The translations under genes and the position numbers were made by a program. The notes under the pieces were generated by a model, which was not told the origin of the DNA, made no database searches, and saw nothing but the letters and a program-made list of their open reading frames with translations. A stretch of DNA of 64,000 nt from Rhinopithecus roxellana (taxonomy: Eukaryota > Chordata > Mammalia > Primates > Cercopithecidae): NCBI RefSeq assembly GCF_007565055.1, contig NC_044561.1:25204114-25268113 (forward strand). The letters are read 5' to 3'. Positions 20,601 through 31,116 of the stretch are shown here, piece by piece; position 1 is the first letter of the stretch, and each line of letters starts with the position of its first letter.

Positions 20601-21329
20601 ATGTGCTGGTAAATGCGTGATGGGCGTGGCTGTTCTTAGCTTGTGGTGCTTAAAAATTAGTTCTTGCGGCAACCAAACCTTTCCTCTCGAACTGTCCCTT
20701 CAAAGATTTCCAGTGAGGTGGAAAACCCACACATGCCCTTTTTACTCAGGGACTTCACTTAAATATTCATTTTATGGGAAGAAACTTTATAAAGCCACAG
20801 ACAATTACTTAAGAGTTTGGGACAACAGCAGTATCCGTGGTTGGGGCTGGGAGGGGGCAGGATTTTAGTCTTTCCGACCTTGTGCGTCATTTATCTAAAT
20901 AATCCATTCATTTCATCCTGGTTCCTGCCTCCGGCTTATATTTACTCAGAGCAGTGTAGAAGAATCTATTGCGGGCCTAAAACAACCCTCAAAGGCGTGC
21001 CCTGAAATGTTTTCCAAATCCAGCCTTGAAGTAATTTGCTAATGGCCTTGCCTGCCTCTGTGTCCAAGGGATAAAAGGGGGAAAGAGGGAAAACAAATGC
21101 TTTGTCTCTGAGCCACAAAGGCAGGAAGAGGCACGTTTGTGCTGCAGTCCCATGTGAGCCTGAGAAACACGCCTGGTACGCCAGGTTTAGCCGAGGAGAC
21201 AAGGTGGACTCCAGTTAGAGGCCAGACAGAAAATTCCAGAACCCAGGAACAATGGTAGTGGCACAGGGGCCAAGACTGCAATAAAAGTGGGAGATTGGGG
21301 GGGGTCTCTGAGGCCACGGGGTGCCGCCC
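20601..21329. other. No gene recognised
   Basis: Unique intronic-looking sequence without recognised repeats or a splice-bounded frame. Confidence 0.4.
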
Positions 21330-21550
21330 CAAGAGGGCTTTGGAGTCAGACAGACTTGGGCCTGAGTCTCAACTCACCACCACGTGCAAACTGAGTGCCT
21401 TGGGCAACTTAAATCACCTCTTTCAGCCTCAGTGCCCTCATCTGAAACATGGAGATTCAGCCGGGACTTGTCTGGTGGATGGTTCAATGGGACAGAGTAG
21501 ACTAAGAGCCAGCACAGTCCTGGCATACAGGAGGTGCTGAATAAATGTTC
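21330..21550 (+). repeat. MIR SINE
   Basis: 'tttggagtcagacagacttg', 'tttcagcctcagtgccctc', 'ggaggtgctgaataaatgtt' give a nearly complete MIR. Confidence 0.75.
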
Positions 21551-21751
21551 TTTCCACGTTGCCTTTTAGGGGGCTCAGACTGTAACGTGAGTCCTACCTT
21601 CCTAGAAGGCTAGACTGGTGCCTTAGGGAAGCAGAGTAAGAACCTAATCGACCTGTATTTGTATTTACTGTGTGCAGGGCTCCATGCTAAGCATCAGGTG
21701 CATATAATTTGTGTATCTTCATTAATTCACTCATTTTTTTCTTTCAACCCA

Positions 21752-22061
21752 TATTTATTATTTATTTATTTATTTATTTAGAGACAGCGCCTCACTTTGT
21801 CACCCAGGCTGAAGTACAGTGGCACAATCTCGGCTCACTGCAACCTCTGCCTCCCTGGTTCAAGTGATTCTCCTGCCTTAGCCTCCCCAGTAGCTGGGAT
21901 TACAGGCACCCACCACCACACCGGCTAATTTTTGTATTTTTGGTAGAGACAGGGTTTCACCATGATGACCGGGCTAGTCTCCAACTCCTGACCTCAAGTG
22001 ATCCACCCGCTTTAGCCTCCTAAAGTGCTAGGATTACAGGCATGAGCCACTGCGCCCAGCC
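21752..22061 (-). mobile_element. AluS-type SINE with (TTTA)n tail
   Basis: Inverted full-length Alu whose tail is now (ATTT)n. Ends 'tgcgcccagcc'. First of three head-to-tail inverted Alus. Confidence 0.95.
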
Positions 22062-22358
22062 TATTTTTATTTATTTATTTTGAAGACAAGGTCTTGCCCT
22101 GTCACTGGGGCTAGAGTGCAGTGGCTTGATCATAGCTCACCACAGCCTCTATCCCCTGGGTTCAAGCCATCCTCTTGCCTCTGGAGCAGCTGGGACTACA
22201 GGTTTGTGTCACCACACCCAGCCATTTTTTTTCTTTTGTGTAGCGACAGGGTCCTGCTCTGTCGCCCAGGCTGGTCTTGAGCTCCTGGCCTCAAGTGATC
22301 CTCCCACCTCAGCCTCCCAAAGTGCAGGGATTGCAAGCATGAGCCACCGTACCCCGCC
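22062..22358 (-). mobile_element. Older Alu SINE (J-like)
   Basis: Inverted Alu directly abutting the previous one, starting with 'tatttttatttatttatt' and ending 'gtaccccgcc'. More diverged than its neighbours, with a short left region. Confidence 0.93.
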
Positions 22359-22372
22359 CCCTCCACCAGTAT

Positions 22373-22658
22373 GTATGTATGTATGTATATACTCTGTCAC
22401 ATGGGCTGGAGTACAGTGGTGTAGTTTTGGCTCACTGCAACCTCCGACCCCCAGGTTCAAGCAATTCTTCTGCCTCAGCCTTCTGAGTAGCTGGGACTAC
22501 AGGCACCCACCACCATGCCTGGCTAATTTTTGTATTTTCAGTGGAGACAGGGTTTCACCATGTTGCCCAGGCTGGTCTCAAACTCTAGCCTCAGGTGATC
22601 CACCCACCTCGGCCTCCCAAACTACTGGGATTACAGGTGTGAGCCACCACACCTGGCC
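22373..22658 (-). mobile_element. AluS-type SINE with (GTAT)n tail
   Basis: Inverted Alu whose 3' tail is replaced by (GTAT)n at 22371-22388. The target-site duplication 'cccctc(c/a)accagtat' at 22357-22372 and 22657-22672 encloses tail and Alu. Confidence 0.93.
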
Positions 22659-22875
22659 CCCTCAACCAGTATTTACTGAGTACTTATCACAATCCTGGTG
22701 CAGGAGAAATAGCTGTGAACGAAAGAGACAAAACTGCCTTCACAGAACTGCCTTCTAGTGAGGCTGATAATAAAACACATCAGAATGTAAATATGTCATA
22801 TATGTGCTGAAAATGAGGGAACTATCTTAAAATATCAAGGGTCTGTCTATAACCTCAAACTATTGCTGTGTATCA

Positions 22876-23105
22876 GAGTTTCTCAGCCTCAGCTCTAATG
22901 ATATCTTGGACTACATAATTCTTTATGGCTGTGGGGGTAAGGGGTAGAGTCTGTGCATTGTAAGCTTTTCCCTGGTTCCTACCCACTAGAAGCCAGTAGC
23001 ATCCCACAGTTGTGACAACCAAAAATATCTCCAGACATTGCCAAGTCCCTTCCGGGGCAGAATCACAATGCCCCTTCCAGCCCTCATCCAGGTTTGAGAA
23101 CACTG
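22876..23105 (-). mobile_element. MER20-like DNA transposon (hAT-Charlie type)
   Basis: Read on the minus strand it gives 'cagtgttctcaaacctgg', 'ggcaatgtctggagatattt', 'ggttgtcacaactgtggg', matching MER20 as I recall it. The ends form the expected terminal inverted repeats ('agtttctcagcc' / 'tttgagaacactg'). Confidence 0.7.
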
Positions 23106-23534
23106 CCGTATATTATGTGGTGTGGGGCACAACAATTGTAGCTGGGGTATTCTCTCAGTGACTTAAATATGGGGAGGAGGGCAGGCATCCCACATCCACT
23201 GAGCCTCTCCTACTTGCCGGGAACCACACAGCTGCCCCTATGGGTGTAGCCCCATACTTTGCGAATGGAGAAATCTGAAGCACAGAGAGGTAAAGTCACA
23301 GGCCTGGGGCTACACAGCTGGGGATCTGTGAAGTGGGGACTCCATTCAGCCTGTGTCGGCTGTGCTGGGAGCATGACCACGCCCTGCACTGGGGATTCAC
23401 TATTAAACGTCGGTCCCAGAGCTGAGCATTCAGTCCTCCATCCCAAGGCTGAGTGGGAGTATTTGCTTCTGTGTTAATTATGGACTGGAATGGAGGCTTA
23501 AAATATTCAGCAGGGCTCAGCATCTCCCCCCACT

Positions 23535-23535
<1 letters not shown>
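23106..23535. other. No gene recognised
   Basis: Unique or old-repeat sequence ('aagcacagagaggtaaagtc' is a common ancient-repeat phrase). No exon. Confidence 0.4.

Positions 23536-23589
<54 letters not shown>
23536..23589. repeat. (CA)n microsatellite
   Basis: About 26 uninterrupted CA units, a likely polymorphic marker. Confidence 0.97.
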
Positions 23590-23590
<1 letters not shown>

Positions 23591-23689
23591 CTTTAGCAGT
23601 GGGGGAGAATTGAAAGGAAAGGATGTATAGGACTCCTGCCTTTGGAAGCCCCATTTCAGCCCCATCTCCATCAGTACTGTCTCTGTACT

Positions 23690-24073
23690 GGGGTCCTCTG
23701 GCTCTGTAACAAATTACCGCAAATGTGGTGGCTTAAAGTAACGTAACTTCATCTCTCACAGTTCTGGAGTCCAGAAGTCCAAAATCAAAATGTCAGCAGT
23801 CGGCCGGGCGTGGTGGCTCATGCCTGTAATCCCAGCACTTTGGGAGGCTGAGGTGGGCGGATCACCTGAGGTGAGGAGTTTGAGACCAGCCTGGCCAGCA
23901 TGGAGAAACCCCATCTCTACAAAACTAGTTGGGTGTGGTGGCACATGCCTGTAATCCCAGCTACTTGGGAGGCTGAGGCAGGAGAATTGCTTGAACCCAG
24001 GAGGCGGAGGTTGCGGTGAGCCGAGATGGCGCCATTACACTCCAGCCTGGGCAACAAGAGTGAAACTTTGTCT

Positions 24074-24115
<42 letters not shown>

Positions 24116-24428
24116 AGCAGTTGACACCTCCCTCCAGAGGCTCTAGGGGGGCATCTTTTCTTTTACCTCTTCCAGCCTCTGGTGGCTCCAGGCATTCTTT
24201 GGCTTGTAGCCATGTCACCCCAATCTCTGCCTCTGTCTTCATGTCACTATCTCCTCTGTCGTCTCCTCTCCTGTCTCTGATAAGGACACTTGTGCCTGAA
24301 CATAGGAGCCTCCTGGATTATCTAGGATGATCTCACCTGGAGACCTGCAATTTCATTTCATCTGCAAAGGCCCTTTTTCCAAGTGAGGTCACATTTGCAG
24401 TTTCTGGGGGCTAGGATGCAAACATAAC
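23690..24428 (-). mobile_element. MLT1-like ERVL-MaLR LTR, split by an Alu
   Basis: 'taacaaattaccgcaaatg', 'ggtggcttaaag', 'cacagttctggagtccagaa' on one side of the Alu. 'gataaggacacttgtg' and 'tttttccaagtgaggtcac' lie on the other. Together these read as an old MaLR LTR in reverse orientation. It is a non-coding relic of an old endogenous retroviral-like element. Confidence 0.7.
23802..24112 (+). mobile_element. AluS-type SINE inside the MLT1-like LTR
   Basis: Near full-length Alu with a tail of about 38 A and the duplication 'gtcagcag' on both sides. It lacks a short stretch around 'ctacaaaactagttgggtg'. Confidence 0.95.
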
Positions 24429-24717
24429 TTTTGTTTTTTGTTTTTTGTTTGAGACAGGGCCTCCTGTCACTCAGGCTGGAGTGTACTGGTGCAATCACGG
24501 CTCACTGCAGCCTCAACTTCCCAGGCTCAGGTGACCCTCCCACCTCAACCTCCCAAGTAGCTGGGACTACAGGTGTACACCACCACACCTAGCTAATTTT
24601 TTTGTATTTTTAATAGAGACAGAGTTTTACCTTGTTGCCCAAGCTAGTCTCAAGGGATCCACCTACTTCAGCCTCCCAAAGTGCTGGGATTACAGACGTG
24701 AGCCACTGCGCCCAGCC
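24429..24717 (-). mobile_element. Alu SINE (J/S-type)
   Basis: Inverted Alu with a (GTTTTTT)n tail, ending 'tgcgcccagcc', placed at the end of the MLT1-like LTR. Confidence 0.94.
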
Positions 24718-24739
24718 GACATATCCTGTTAGAGGCCAC

Positions 24740-25235
24740 TGTTCAGCTCCCCACACACTCCCTACAGCTTACACTGTGGCCCCTCCCATCCAGTCCATTC
24801 TCTCCCCAACAACCCAAGAGATCAAGTCATTCCTCTGCCTCACTCCAGACTTAGATGCCCAGTTTTCCTGTGCGACCTGGCCCTGCCTCTCTGCTGACAT
24901 CAGCTCTACCCCTGTCCTTTATGCTCACACTGCCCTTGCCACTCTGACCTCCTGCTCTTCGCCAGTTACCCCCTGCTCCTTCCAGACCTCAGGACTTTGC
25001 CATTACCATTCCCTCTGCCTGAAATGCCCTTACCCTCTCTTCACCTCTGCAGAGAGGCTTCCTGATGTTCCAGGCTATGGTGAACCCTCTGCATTTCCCT
25101 GCGCCCATCCTTCTTCATTTCTTCCGGGGACCTATCTCAGTCTGTACTTATTTCCTTTTACTTGTTCCCTGGTTTATTCTCTGACTCCTCCACTAGGAGG
25201 TAAGGTCCACGAGGGCCAGGGCTAGGAGCTCACAG
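24740..25235 (+). repeat. L2 LINE 3' region
   Basis: 'tccctctgcctgaaatgccc', 'gaggcttcctgatgttcc', 'tccactaggaggtaaggtcc', 'acgagggccagggctagg' follow the L2 3' end in order. The open frame across it (24632-25225) is part Alu, part L2 and not a gene. Confidence 0.75.
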
Positions 25236-25499
25236 AGTATCTGCCTTCCAGAAATCCACTGTCCTTCATTCTTATGTCCACCCTGTGCCACCATCTCCAT
25301 ATTATATATGGGTAAACTGAGGCCTGGAGAGGATAAGTGATACAGCCCCAGTGTACACCTCCTAAGAGATGACAAGTGTATGGCCACACCATCCTGAATG
25401 ATCTCAGAGTTGATGCCAGGATTCTAGTCCAGGGAGGTCTGGAGTTCTTTCCCTGTGGAGGGCAGGATGGAAAATCTGAAGTGTAATGATGATAAAAAC

Positions 25500-26110
25500 C
25501 ACTCACTCATTCATTAGGAATTTTCAATTGAGTACCTCTTTTGTATCAGATACGGTGCTCGGTAGAGGAAGAAACAGGCAGGGTCTTTGCCCTCACGGGA
25601 CTCATAGGAGCCGGGAGACACATTAAACAACTAAGTAAACCAATGAACCAACAAAGAAAGTACTCTCAGATAATGGTGAGGGCTCTGAAGAAAATGTAAC
25701 AGGGCATGGGGACCCGTGGGAGTGGATTTTAGGAAGAGTGGTCAGGAAAGTCTTCTCAGGAGGTGACATTGGAGCAGAGACCTGCATGAATGAGGGGATG
25801 AGCCCCAGAAGGTTTGGAGGGACATTGGGACAGCAGGAAAGGCAGTGCAAAGGCCCTGAGGCAGGTTCATGCCTGGTGTGTTTGAGGAGCAGCAAGGAGC
25901 CCAGAGTGGCTGGAGCAGCACAAGTCAGTGGGAGAGGGTAGAAGTGAGCTCAGAGAGGTGGGCCAGGGGCCAGAGCAGGTAGGGCCAGGGAGGGGAGCTC
26001 TGATAGGATGTTAGATTTTAGCGTTGGAGGGTACTGTGCAAGGGAGAGCTGTGATCAGATCTGTGCCTCTGTGTGGAGTGTTGGAAGAGAAGAACAGAAT
26101 AACAACTCTA
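25500..26110 (+). repeat. Ancient interspersed repeat, well preserved
   Basis: A long ordered match to a common mammalian repeat: 'gagtacctcttttgtatcag', 'ggtcaggaaagtcttctcag', 'gaggtgacattggagcagag', 'gcaaaggccctgaggcagg', 'gccagagcaggtagggcc'. I know the motif series but not the family name with certainty. Shorter relatives are at 1-650, 4575-4800 and 46370-46790. Confidence 0.6.
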
Positions 26111-26639
26111 GCTACCACTTACTGAGTGCCTGCTGTGTGCCAGGCACAGGTTGTTACTAATACATTTCTCCTGGAGATCTGGGCTTCAAAGAACTGGGGT
26201 CCAGCTGCTGTGCACCCTTCCTCCATCTCCAGCTGCCTTTGCTGGCCTGCCGATTGCCACCTGCTACCTCATGTCCAGAGCCCTGCCAGGTGCCCTGTTC
26301 TCAGGCTTCACCTTGGGATGTGGATTCGAGGGGTTAGACTTAAACCCAGCCCCAAAGGCCAGCATGATGTCACTTCATTCTCTGCTACAGTGTTGCCAGA
26401 CAGGCAGGACAGACTGCTTTCTTTTGGGCTGGGCTCACCCAATTTCAGGTCTCCTTTCACCCTCCTGGCAGCAGAATGATGTCACCCAGAGAACAATGGT
26501 TCCTTTATAGATCTAGCCCGGGACAAAGACTGGGTCTCAGAGTAGGTGCCTCTGGGAGAGACCTGGAGTGAATGGAGGGGCAGAACAGAGGGCTCGGGTG
26601 CTCCACAGGGATCTGCTTTTGTTTAAATAATGTTAATCT
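26111..26639. other. No gene recognised
   Basis: Begins with an old-repeat phrase ('gagtgcctgctgtgtgccag') and continues as unique sequence. Confidence 0.4.
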
Positions 26640-27010
26640 CCTTTCCTCTCTCCCCAACCAAAAAAATAGAATGTGCTCAATGTATACTTGGAACATACAG
26701 AAAAACGTAAAGAAAACAAAACCCACCCATTCTCCTAACATCACATTGATGAAAACCACTCCTAGCATTGGAATGCATTTCCTTCTTGTCTTTTTTCCCC
26801 CCTCTTCCAAACAAAATTGCCAACCCTCTGTGTCTTTATATCCTTTAAAAGATGTGAAAATTTTATATGTCTTTGTGACACTTCTAATGCCCTTGCAACA
26901 TTTGTATGGTCCATAATTTATTAACCTGTCTGGCTGGACATTTGGGTCATTTCCCGTTCTGGGCTATCAGGAGTGACCCTGCAGGGGCGGGGCCTGCGTA
27001 TGTACTTCTT
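26640..27010. repeat. Ancient LINE-like fragment
   Basis: 'cttggaacatacagaaaaac', 'accactcctagcattgg', 'ggtccataatttattaacc' and 'ggacatttgggtcatttcc' follow the order seen in the element at 57580-58740. Family unresolved. Confidence 0.5.
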
Positions 27011-27259
27011 CATCTGGATTTCTGAGAGGTCCCCGAGGTTTAAGTAAGCTCACGTTCCTTTCTGTGATCAGAAGGCCCCGTTGTTACTTTCACTTTTCTC
27101 TCCCTCTCCCTGCGTTTTCTAATCTCAGATGTTTTGTTCAGACAAATGCTTCTTGCTTCCACATCAGGAAGTCAGAAATTTCAGGAAGGAAATCTGGATT
27201 GATACACATCACAGGGAGTGTTATATTTTCGGATTTCATGAAGAATGGAGTCTTCAGTT

Positions 27260-27539
27260 GGCTGGGCGCGGTGGCTCATGCCTGTAGTCCCAGCACTTTG
27301 GGAGGCCGAGGCGGGTGGATCACGAGGTCAGGAGATCGAGACCATCCTGACTTACATGGTGAAACCCTGTCTCTACTAAAAATACAAAAAATTTGCCAGG
27401 CATGGTGGCGGGCGCCTGTAGTCCCAGCTACTCCTGAGGCTGAGGCAGGAGAATGGCGTGAACCCGGGAGGTGGAGCTTGCAGTGAGCCAAGATCACGCC
27501 ACTGCACTCCAGCCTGGGCGACAGAGCAAGACTACATCT

Positions 27540-27571
<32 letters not shown>
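27260..27571 (+). mobile_element. AluY SINE
   Basis: Near-consensus AluY ('aggagatcgagaccatcctg', 'gaatggcgtgaaccc') with a tail of about 31 A. Target-site duplication 'aagaatggagtctt' on both sides. Confidence 0.97.
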
Positions 27572-27573
<2 letters not shown>

Positions 27574-27811
27574 ATGGAGTCTTTAGCAAGAGAAGCCCTT
27601 ACAAAAGAAATCATGTATTAGATTAGTTGATAATGGTGTGCTGGTGAAATGTTTAACAACCCCGTCTTCTTGGGGAAAAGGCTTTGATTGGTAGCATTTG
27701 CCCAATTTGGTAGTATAAATACTCCCACCATAGCCAATTGTAAGCTTCTAACTAGTTGTCACTAAACACAAAGTTGGGGAAAGATGGGCAGTAGATTACT
27801 GCTCTTTAGTA

Positions 27812-28121
27812 TTTTTTTTTTTTTTTTTTTTTTTTTTTGAGACGGAGTCTCGCTCTGTCGCCCAGGCTGGAGTGCAGTGGCCGGATCTCAGCTCACTGCA
27901 AGCTCCGCCTCCCGGGTTTACGCCATTCTCCTGCCTCAGCCTCCCAAGTAGCTGGGACTACAGGCACCCGCCAACTCGCCCAGGCTAGTTTTTTGTATTT
28001 TTTAGTAGAGACGGGGTTTCGCCGTGTTAGCCAGGATGGTCTCGATCTCCTGACCTCGCGATCCACCCGTCTCGGCCTCCCAAAGTGCTGGGATTACAGG
28101 CTTGAGCCACCGCGCCCGGCC
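27812..28121 (-). mobile_element. Young AluY (Old World monkey AluYR-type)
   Basis: Inverted Alu with a 27-T tract, 'gtggccggatctcag' and 'ggcttgagccaccgcgccc'. Target-site duplication 'tgctctttagtatttt' (27800-27815 and 28122-28137) is perfect, indicating a recent insertion. Confidence 0.97.
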
Positions 28122-28374
28122 TGCTCTTTAGTATTTTTACCACACAGATATAATAGACATAAGTGGCCGCAAGCCCATGGAAAATAATAAAATGTGGCAA
28201 AGTAATTAGGAGGTGATGAGATGTGAGTATTTATTACCTTTGCTTTTAATGTGATTTCTTTAATTGTAAGTTTAGATCATTTAATCTTCAGTAATGGCTG
28301 TGTTTAATACCTGGCTCCTGAAAATTACAGTTGTCCCTGGGGGACCAGGACAAGCCAGCTCCAGTATACGCCAC

Positions 28375-29035
28375 TGGTTAAGCAGGTGAATTGTGGGATC
28401 TGAGAGCTGTGAGTTTGAATCCTGGTTCTGCGTCTTCCTTGCTATGTGGCTTTGGGGAGTTTTTGTACCTTTTTAAAGCCTCAGTTTTCTCTTCTGTAAA
28501 ATGGGGTCAAGAATATTATCCCCTCCACAATCGCAGTGTGTAGAACTGCAGCGCAAGGCTTGGTGCATAATAGTGAGGTAGGAAGCGGGACTTGACTCCA
28601 GAGCGGGGGCTCAGGCGCCGGACCAAATTGAGGACTAGCTAAAACAGAACCAGGGCAGAAGCAGCTTTCCAATCAGTCATGCTCACTAGTGTGACATGTC
28701 AGCTTACCATTGCCATGGTAACACCTGGGAGTTACTGTCCCTTTCCATGGCAATGACCGAGTGACCCAAAAGTGACTACCCCTTCCCTGAAGATTTCTGC
28801 ATAAACTGTCCCTTAGTCTACATGTTATTAAAAGTGGGTATAAATGTGACTCCAAAACTGTCCTCAGCTGCCTATGGAACCGTAGCACCGCCACGTCAGT
28901 AAAGCTGTTTTCTTCCATCTCCAGCTTGCCCTTGAATTCTTTCTTGGGCAAAGCCAAGAACCCTCTTGGGCTGAGCCCCACTTTGCCTGTCCTGTATCAG
29001 TAGGATCTCAGTGTACAGTCATTATCATCATCACC
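28375..29035 (+). repeat. MIR SINE split by a solo LTR
   Basis: The left part has 'cactggttaagcaggtgaat', 'gagtttgaatcctggttctg', 'tcttctgtaaaatgggg', 'cttggtgcataatag'. The right part resumes at 29000 with 'taggatctcagtgtacagtc' and 'attatcatcatc'. The LTR at 28574-28999 interrupts the 3' end. Confidence 0.75.
28574..28999 (+). mobile_element. Solo ERV1-type LTR
   Basis: Starts TGAGGTAGG and ends in 'cctgtatca', i.e. TG...CA ends over 426 bp. Internal marks include an X-box-like 'attgccatggtaac' (28709-28722), a TATA box 'tataaat' (28839-28845) and a 3' 'cttgaattctttcttgggc' stretch typical of one LTR group. No internal viral genes flank it, so it is a solo LTR left by recombination. The exact family is not named. 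Confidence 0.7.
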
Positions 29036-29058
29036 ATGGTTATTTGATCAGAACTGCA

Positions 29059-29108
29059 AGTTGCAGTCAAACATGATAGTTGGCAAGTTGCAGTCAAGTT
29101 GCAGTCAA
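29059..29108 (+). repeat. Short triplicated motif
   Basis: 'aagttgcagtcaa' occurs at 29059-29071, 29085-29097 and 29096-29108. The first and last are followed by 'acatgatag'. This is a local slippage-type duplication. Confidence 0.85.
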
Positions 29109-29252
29109 ACATGATAGACAGCCTCTAAGGTGGCCCCCCCAGTGTTTCTTGCCTTCAGTTATTCACACTGTTGTGAAGTCCCCTTCCATGCTATACTGGG
29201 TTGGTCAGTGTGACCTGCAGAATATATGGTGTTACTTCTGAGATGAGGGATT

Positions 29253-29532
29253 TTGTTTTTTTAGATAGAGTCTCACTCTGTTGCCTAGGCTGGAGTGCAG
29301 GGGCATGATCTTGCCTCACTGCAACCTCCGCCTCCTGGGTTCAAGTGATTCTCCTGCCTCAGCCTCCGAGTAGCTGGGATTACAGGCACCTGCCACCATG
29401 CCCAGCTAATTTTTTGTGTTTTTAGTAGAGATGGAGTTTCACCATGTTCATCAGGATGGTCTCGATTTCCTGACCTTGTGATCCTCCTGCCTCAGCCTCC
29501 CAAAGTGCTGGGATTACAGGCGTGAGCCACCG
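29253..29532 (-). mobile_element. AluS-type SINE
   Basis: Inverted Alu with a short T-tract, lacking the last bases of the left arm. Target-site duplication 'ctgagatgagg' (29238-29248 and 29533-29543). Confidence 0.94.
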
Positions 29533-29533
29533 C

Positions 29534-29575
29534 TGAGATGAGGTTTCAAAAGACTGAGATGAGGTTTCAAAAGAC
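29534..29575 (+). repeat. 21-bp tandem duplication
   Basis: 'tgagatgaggtttcaaaag' plus 'ac' occurs twice in tandem, at 29534-29554 and 29555-29575, directly after the Alu and including its target-site duplication. Confidence 0.92.
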
Positions 29576-29963
29576 ACTGCAGCTTCCCTCTTGGTCACTC
29601 CCTCCCTTTCTTGGAGCATTCACTCTGGGGAAAGCTGCTGTGTCTTGAGGACCCTCAAGCAGCCCTGTAGAGGGCCCATGTGGTAAGGAACTGAAGCCTC
29701 CAGTCCACCACCAGCAAGGAACTGAAATCTGCCAACAGGCACTCGGGTGAGCTTAGAAGCAGATCTTCCAGCCTGCAGGTGAAACTGCACCTCTGGGCAA
29801 CAGCTTGACTCCAAACTCATGAGATACCCTGAGCCAGGACCATTCACTGAAATCCTTCCTAGATCCCTGGCTTCCAGAAACTGTGTGAGATAATAAATGT
29901 TTATTGTTTCAGCCCACTGAGTTGTAAGGCTATTTGTTACATAGCCAGAGATAACTAGTACAT

Positions 29964-30560
29964 ATTTCTTCTCACTTATGCTTGTGGAAATAGTCCGAGG
30001 ATGGCCAGGGAGTATTATTTAATCCCTTGTCTTGCAGTTGAGTAAACTGAGGTAGGAAGACCTGCCTGTGGTCTGTAATGTGGTAGGTGTTGGTATTCCC
30101 AGTGGATGCCTTTCTTGTCTCATGTGTTCTTGCCCATAAAAGAGGCTGGGGTCAGGGTGCCTGGGGCTTTTGAGCGGATCACCCTTTTAGGAGTTGGCAT
30201 GAATCTCCCGGCTTGGGATGGAATTTGTTTCTAGGATTCTAAGTGCTCATTACCCGACTTAACTCATCAAACATTCATTGTAAGAGCTGGGCCATAAACA
30301 GCGGCGACCTGTATGCAGAGATACAAGAGCATGGTGGCTTTTCTCCAGCATCAATTTCTAGTCCAGAGAAGTCCTGTCAGATTGTCCTGCTCGCTTGGAA
30401 AGAGGGTCTGAAGCATGCCTTATTACTAAGAATTAAAAATTGCGGAGTTTGTGAACACTTCTGACTTTTGTTTTCTAAGCATAGATTTGGTATCTTCTGC
30501 TGCTCTTTCCTGATGGCAAGAAAAGAGGGGTGCAGGTAGAATTAGCTGAATACAGTTCAG
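29964..30560. other. No gene recognised
   Basis: Unique-looking sequence. No exon signals that I can support. Confidence 0.4.
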
Positions 30561-30564
30561 AGAT

Positions 30565-30730
30565 TGGCTCTCCCTTCAGACAGTTCTTAGTTTGAATCCC
30601 AGCTTTGCCACTAGCTAGCTATGGGACCTCAGACAGGTAACTTTGATTCTGCAAGCCTCAGCTGCCTTGTGAAGTACCCAGCACGATGCCTGGAACCTAG
30701 GAGGTACATAATAAATGCCAGGCACAGTTG
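30565..30730 (+). repeat. MIR SINE
   Basis: 'gtttgaatcccagctttgcc', 'gctatgggacctcagacagg', 'cctaggaggtacataataaa' follow MIR order. Confidence 0.7.
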
Positions 30731-30819
30731 CTATCCTTATGACCTTGACACATTAGTCAGATAAGAGTATGTTATGCTGCAGTAACAAACTGCCAGCTCT
30801 CAGACACTTAACACCAAGT

Positions 30820-31116
30820 GTTTGTTTGTTTTGAGACAGGGTCTCACTCTGTCACCCAGGCTGGAGTGCAGCATTGTGATCATAGCTCACTGTAGCCTCA
30901 ACCTCCCTGGCTCAAACAATCCTCCCACCTCAGCCTCCCCAGTAGCTGGGACTACAGGCATGTGTCGTCATGCCTGGCTAATTTTTTGCAGCTTTTGTAG
31001 AGATGGAGGTCTCACTATGTTACCCAGGGTGGTCTCGAACTCCTGGGCTCAAGCAGTCCTCCTGCATCAGCCTCCCAAAGTGCTGGGATTACAGGCGTAA
31101 TCCACTGCGCCTGACC
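30820..31116 (-). mobile_element. AluJ-like SINE
   Basis: Inverted, diverged Alu with (GTTT)n tail, 'gatcatagctcactgtagcc' (J-type) and 'tgcgcctgacc' end. Confidence 0.94.

Larger units (their letters stand above)
29130..29963 (+). mobile_element. Old LTR-like element (MLT1/MaLR-like), split by an Alu
   Basis: Left part 'gtgtgacctgcagaatatat'. After the Alu come 'gaccctcaagcagccctgt', 'aaggaactgaagcctcc', 'ctcatgagataccctgagcc', 'gaaactgtgtgagataataa' and 'tttgttacatagcc'. This ordered series matches a common old LTR-type repeat. The family assignment is tentative. Confidence 0.6.

Noticed and set aside
24632..25225. 197-codon + strand frame
   Set aside because: Composed of an Alu end plus L2 LINE sequence; no independent gene evidence.
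28709..28722. Independent X-box in the intron
   Set aside because: It lies inside the solo LTR and is best read as part of that element; described there rather than as a host site.
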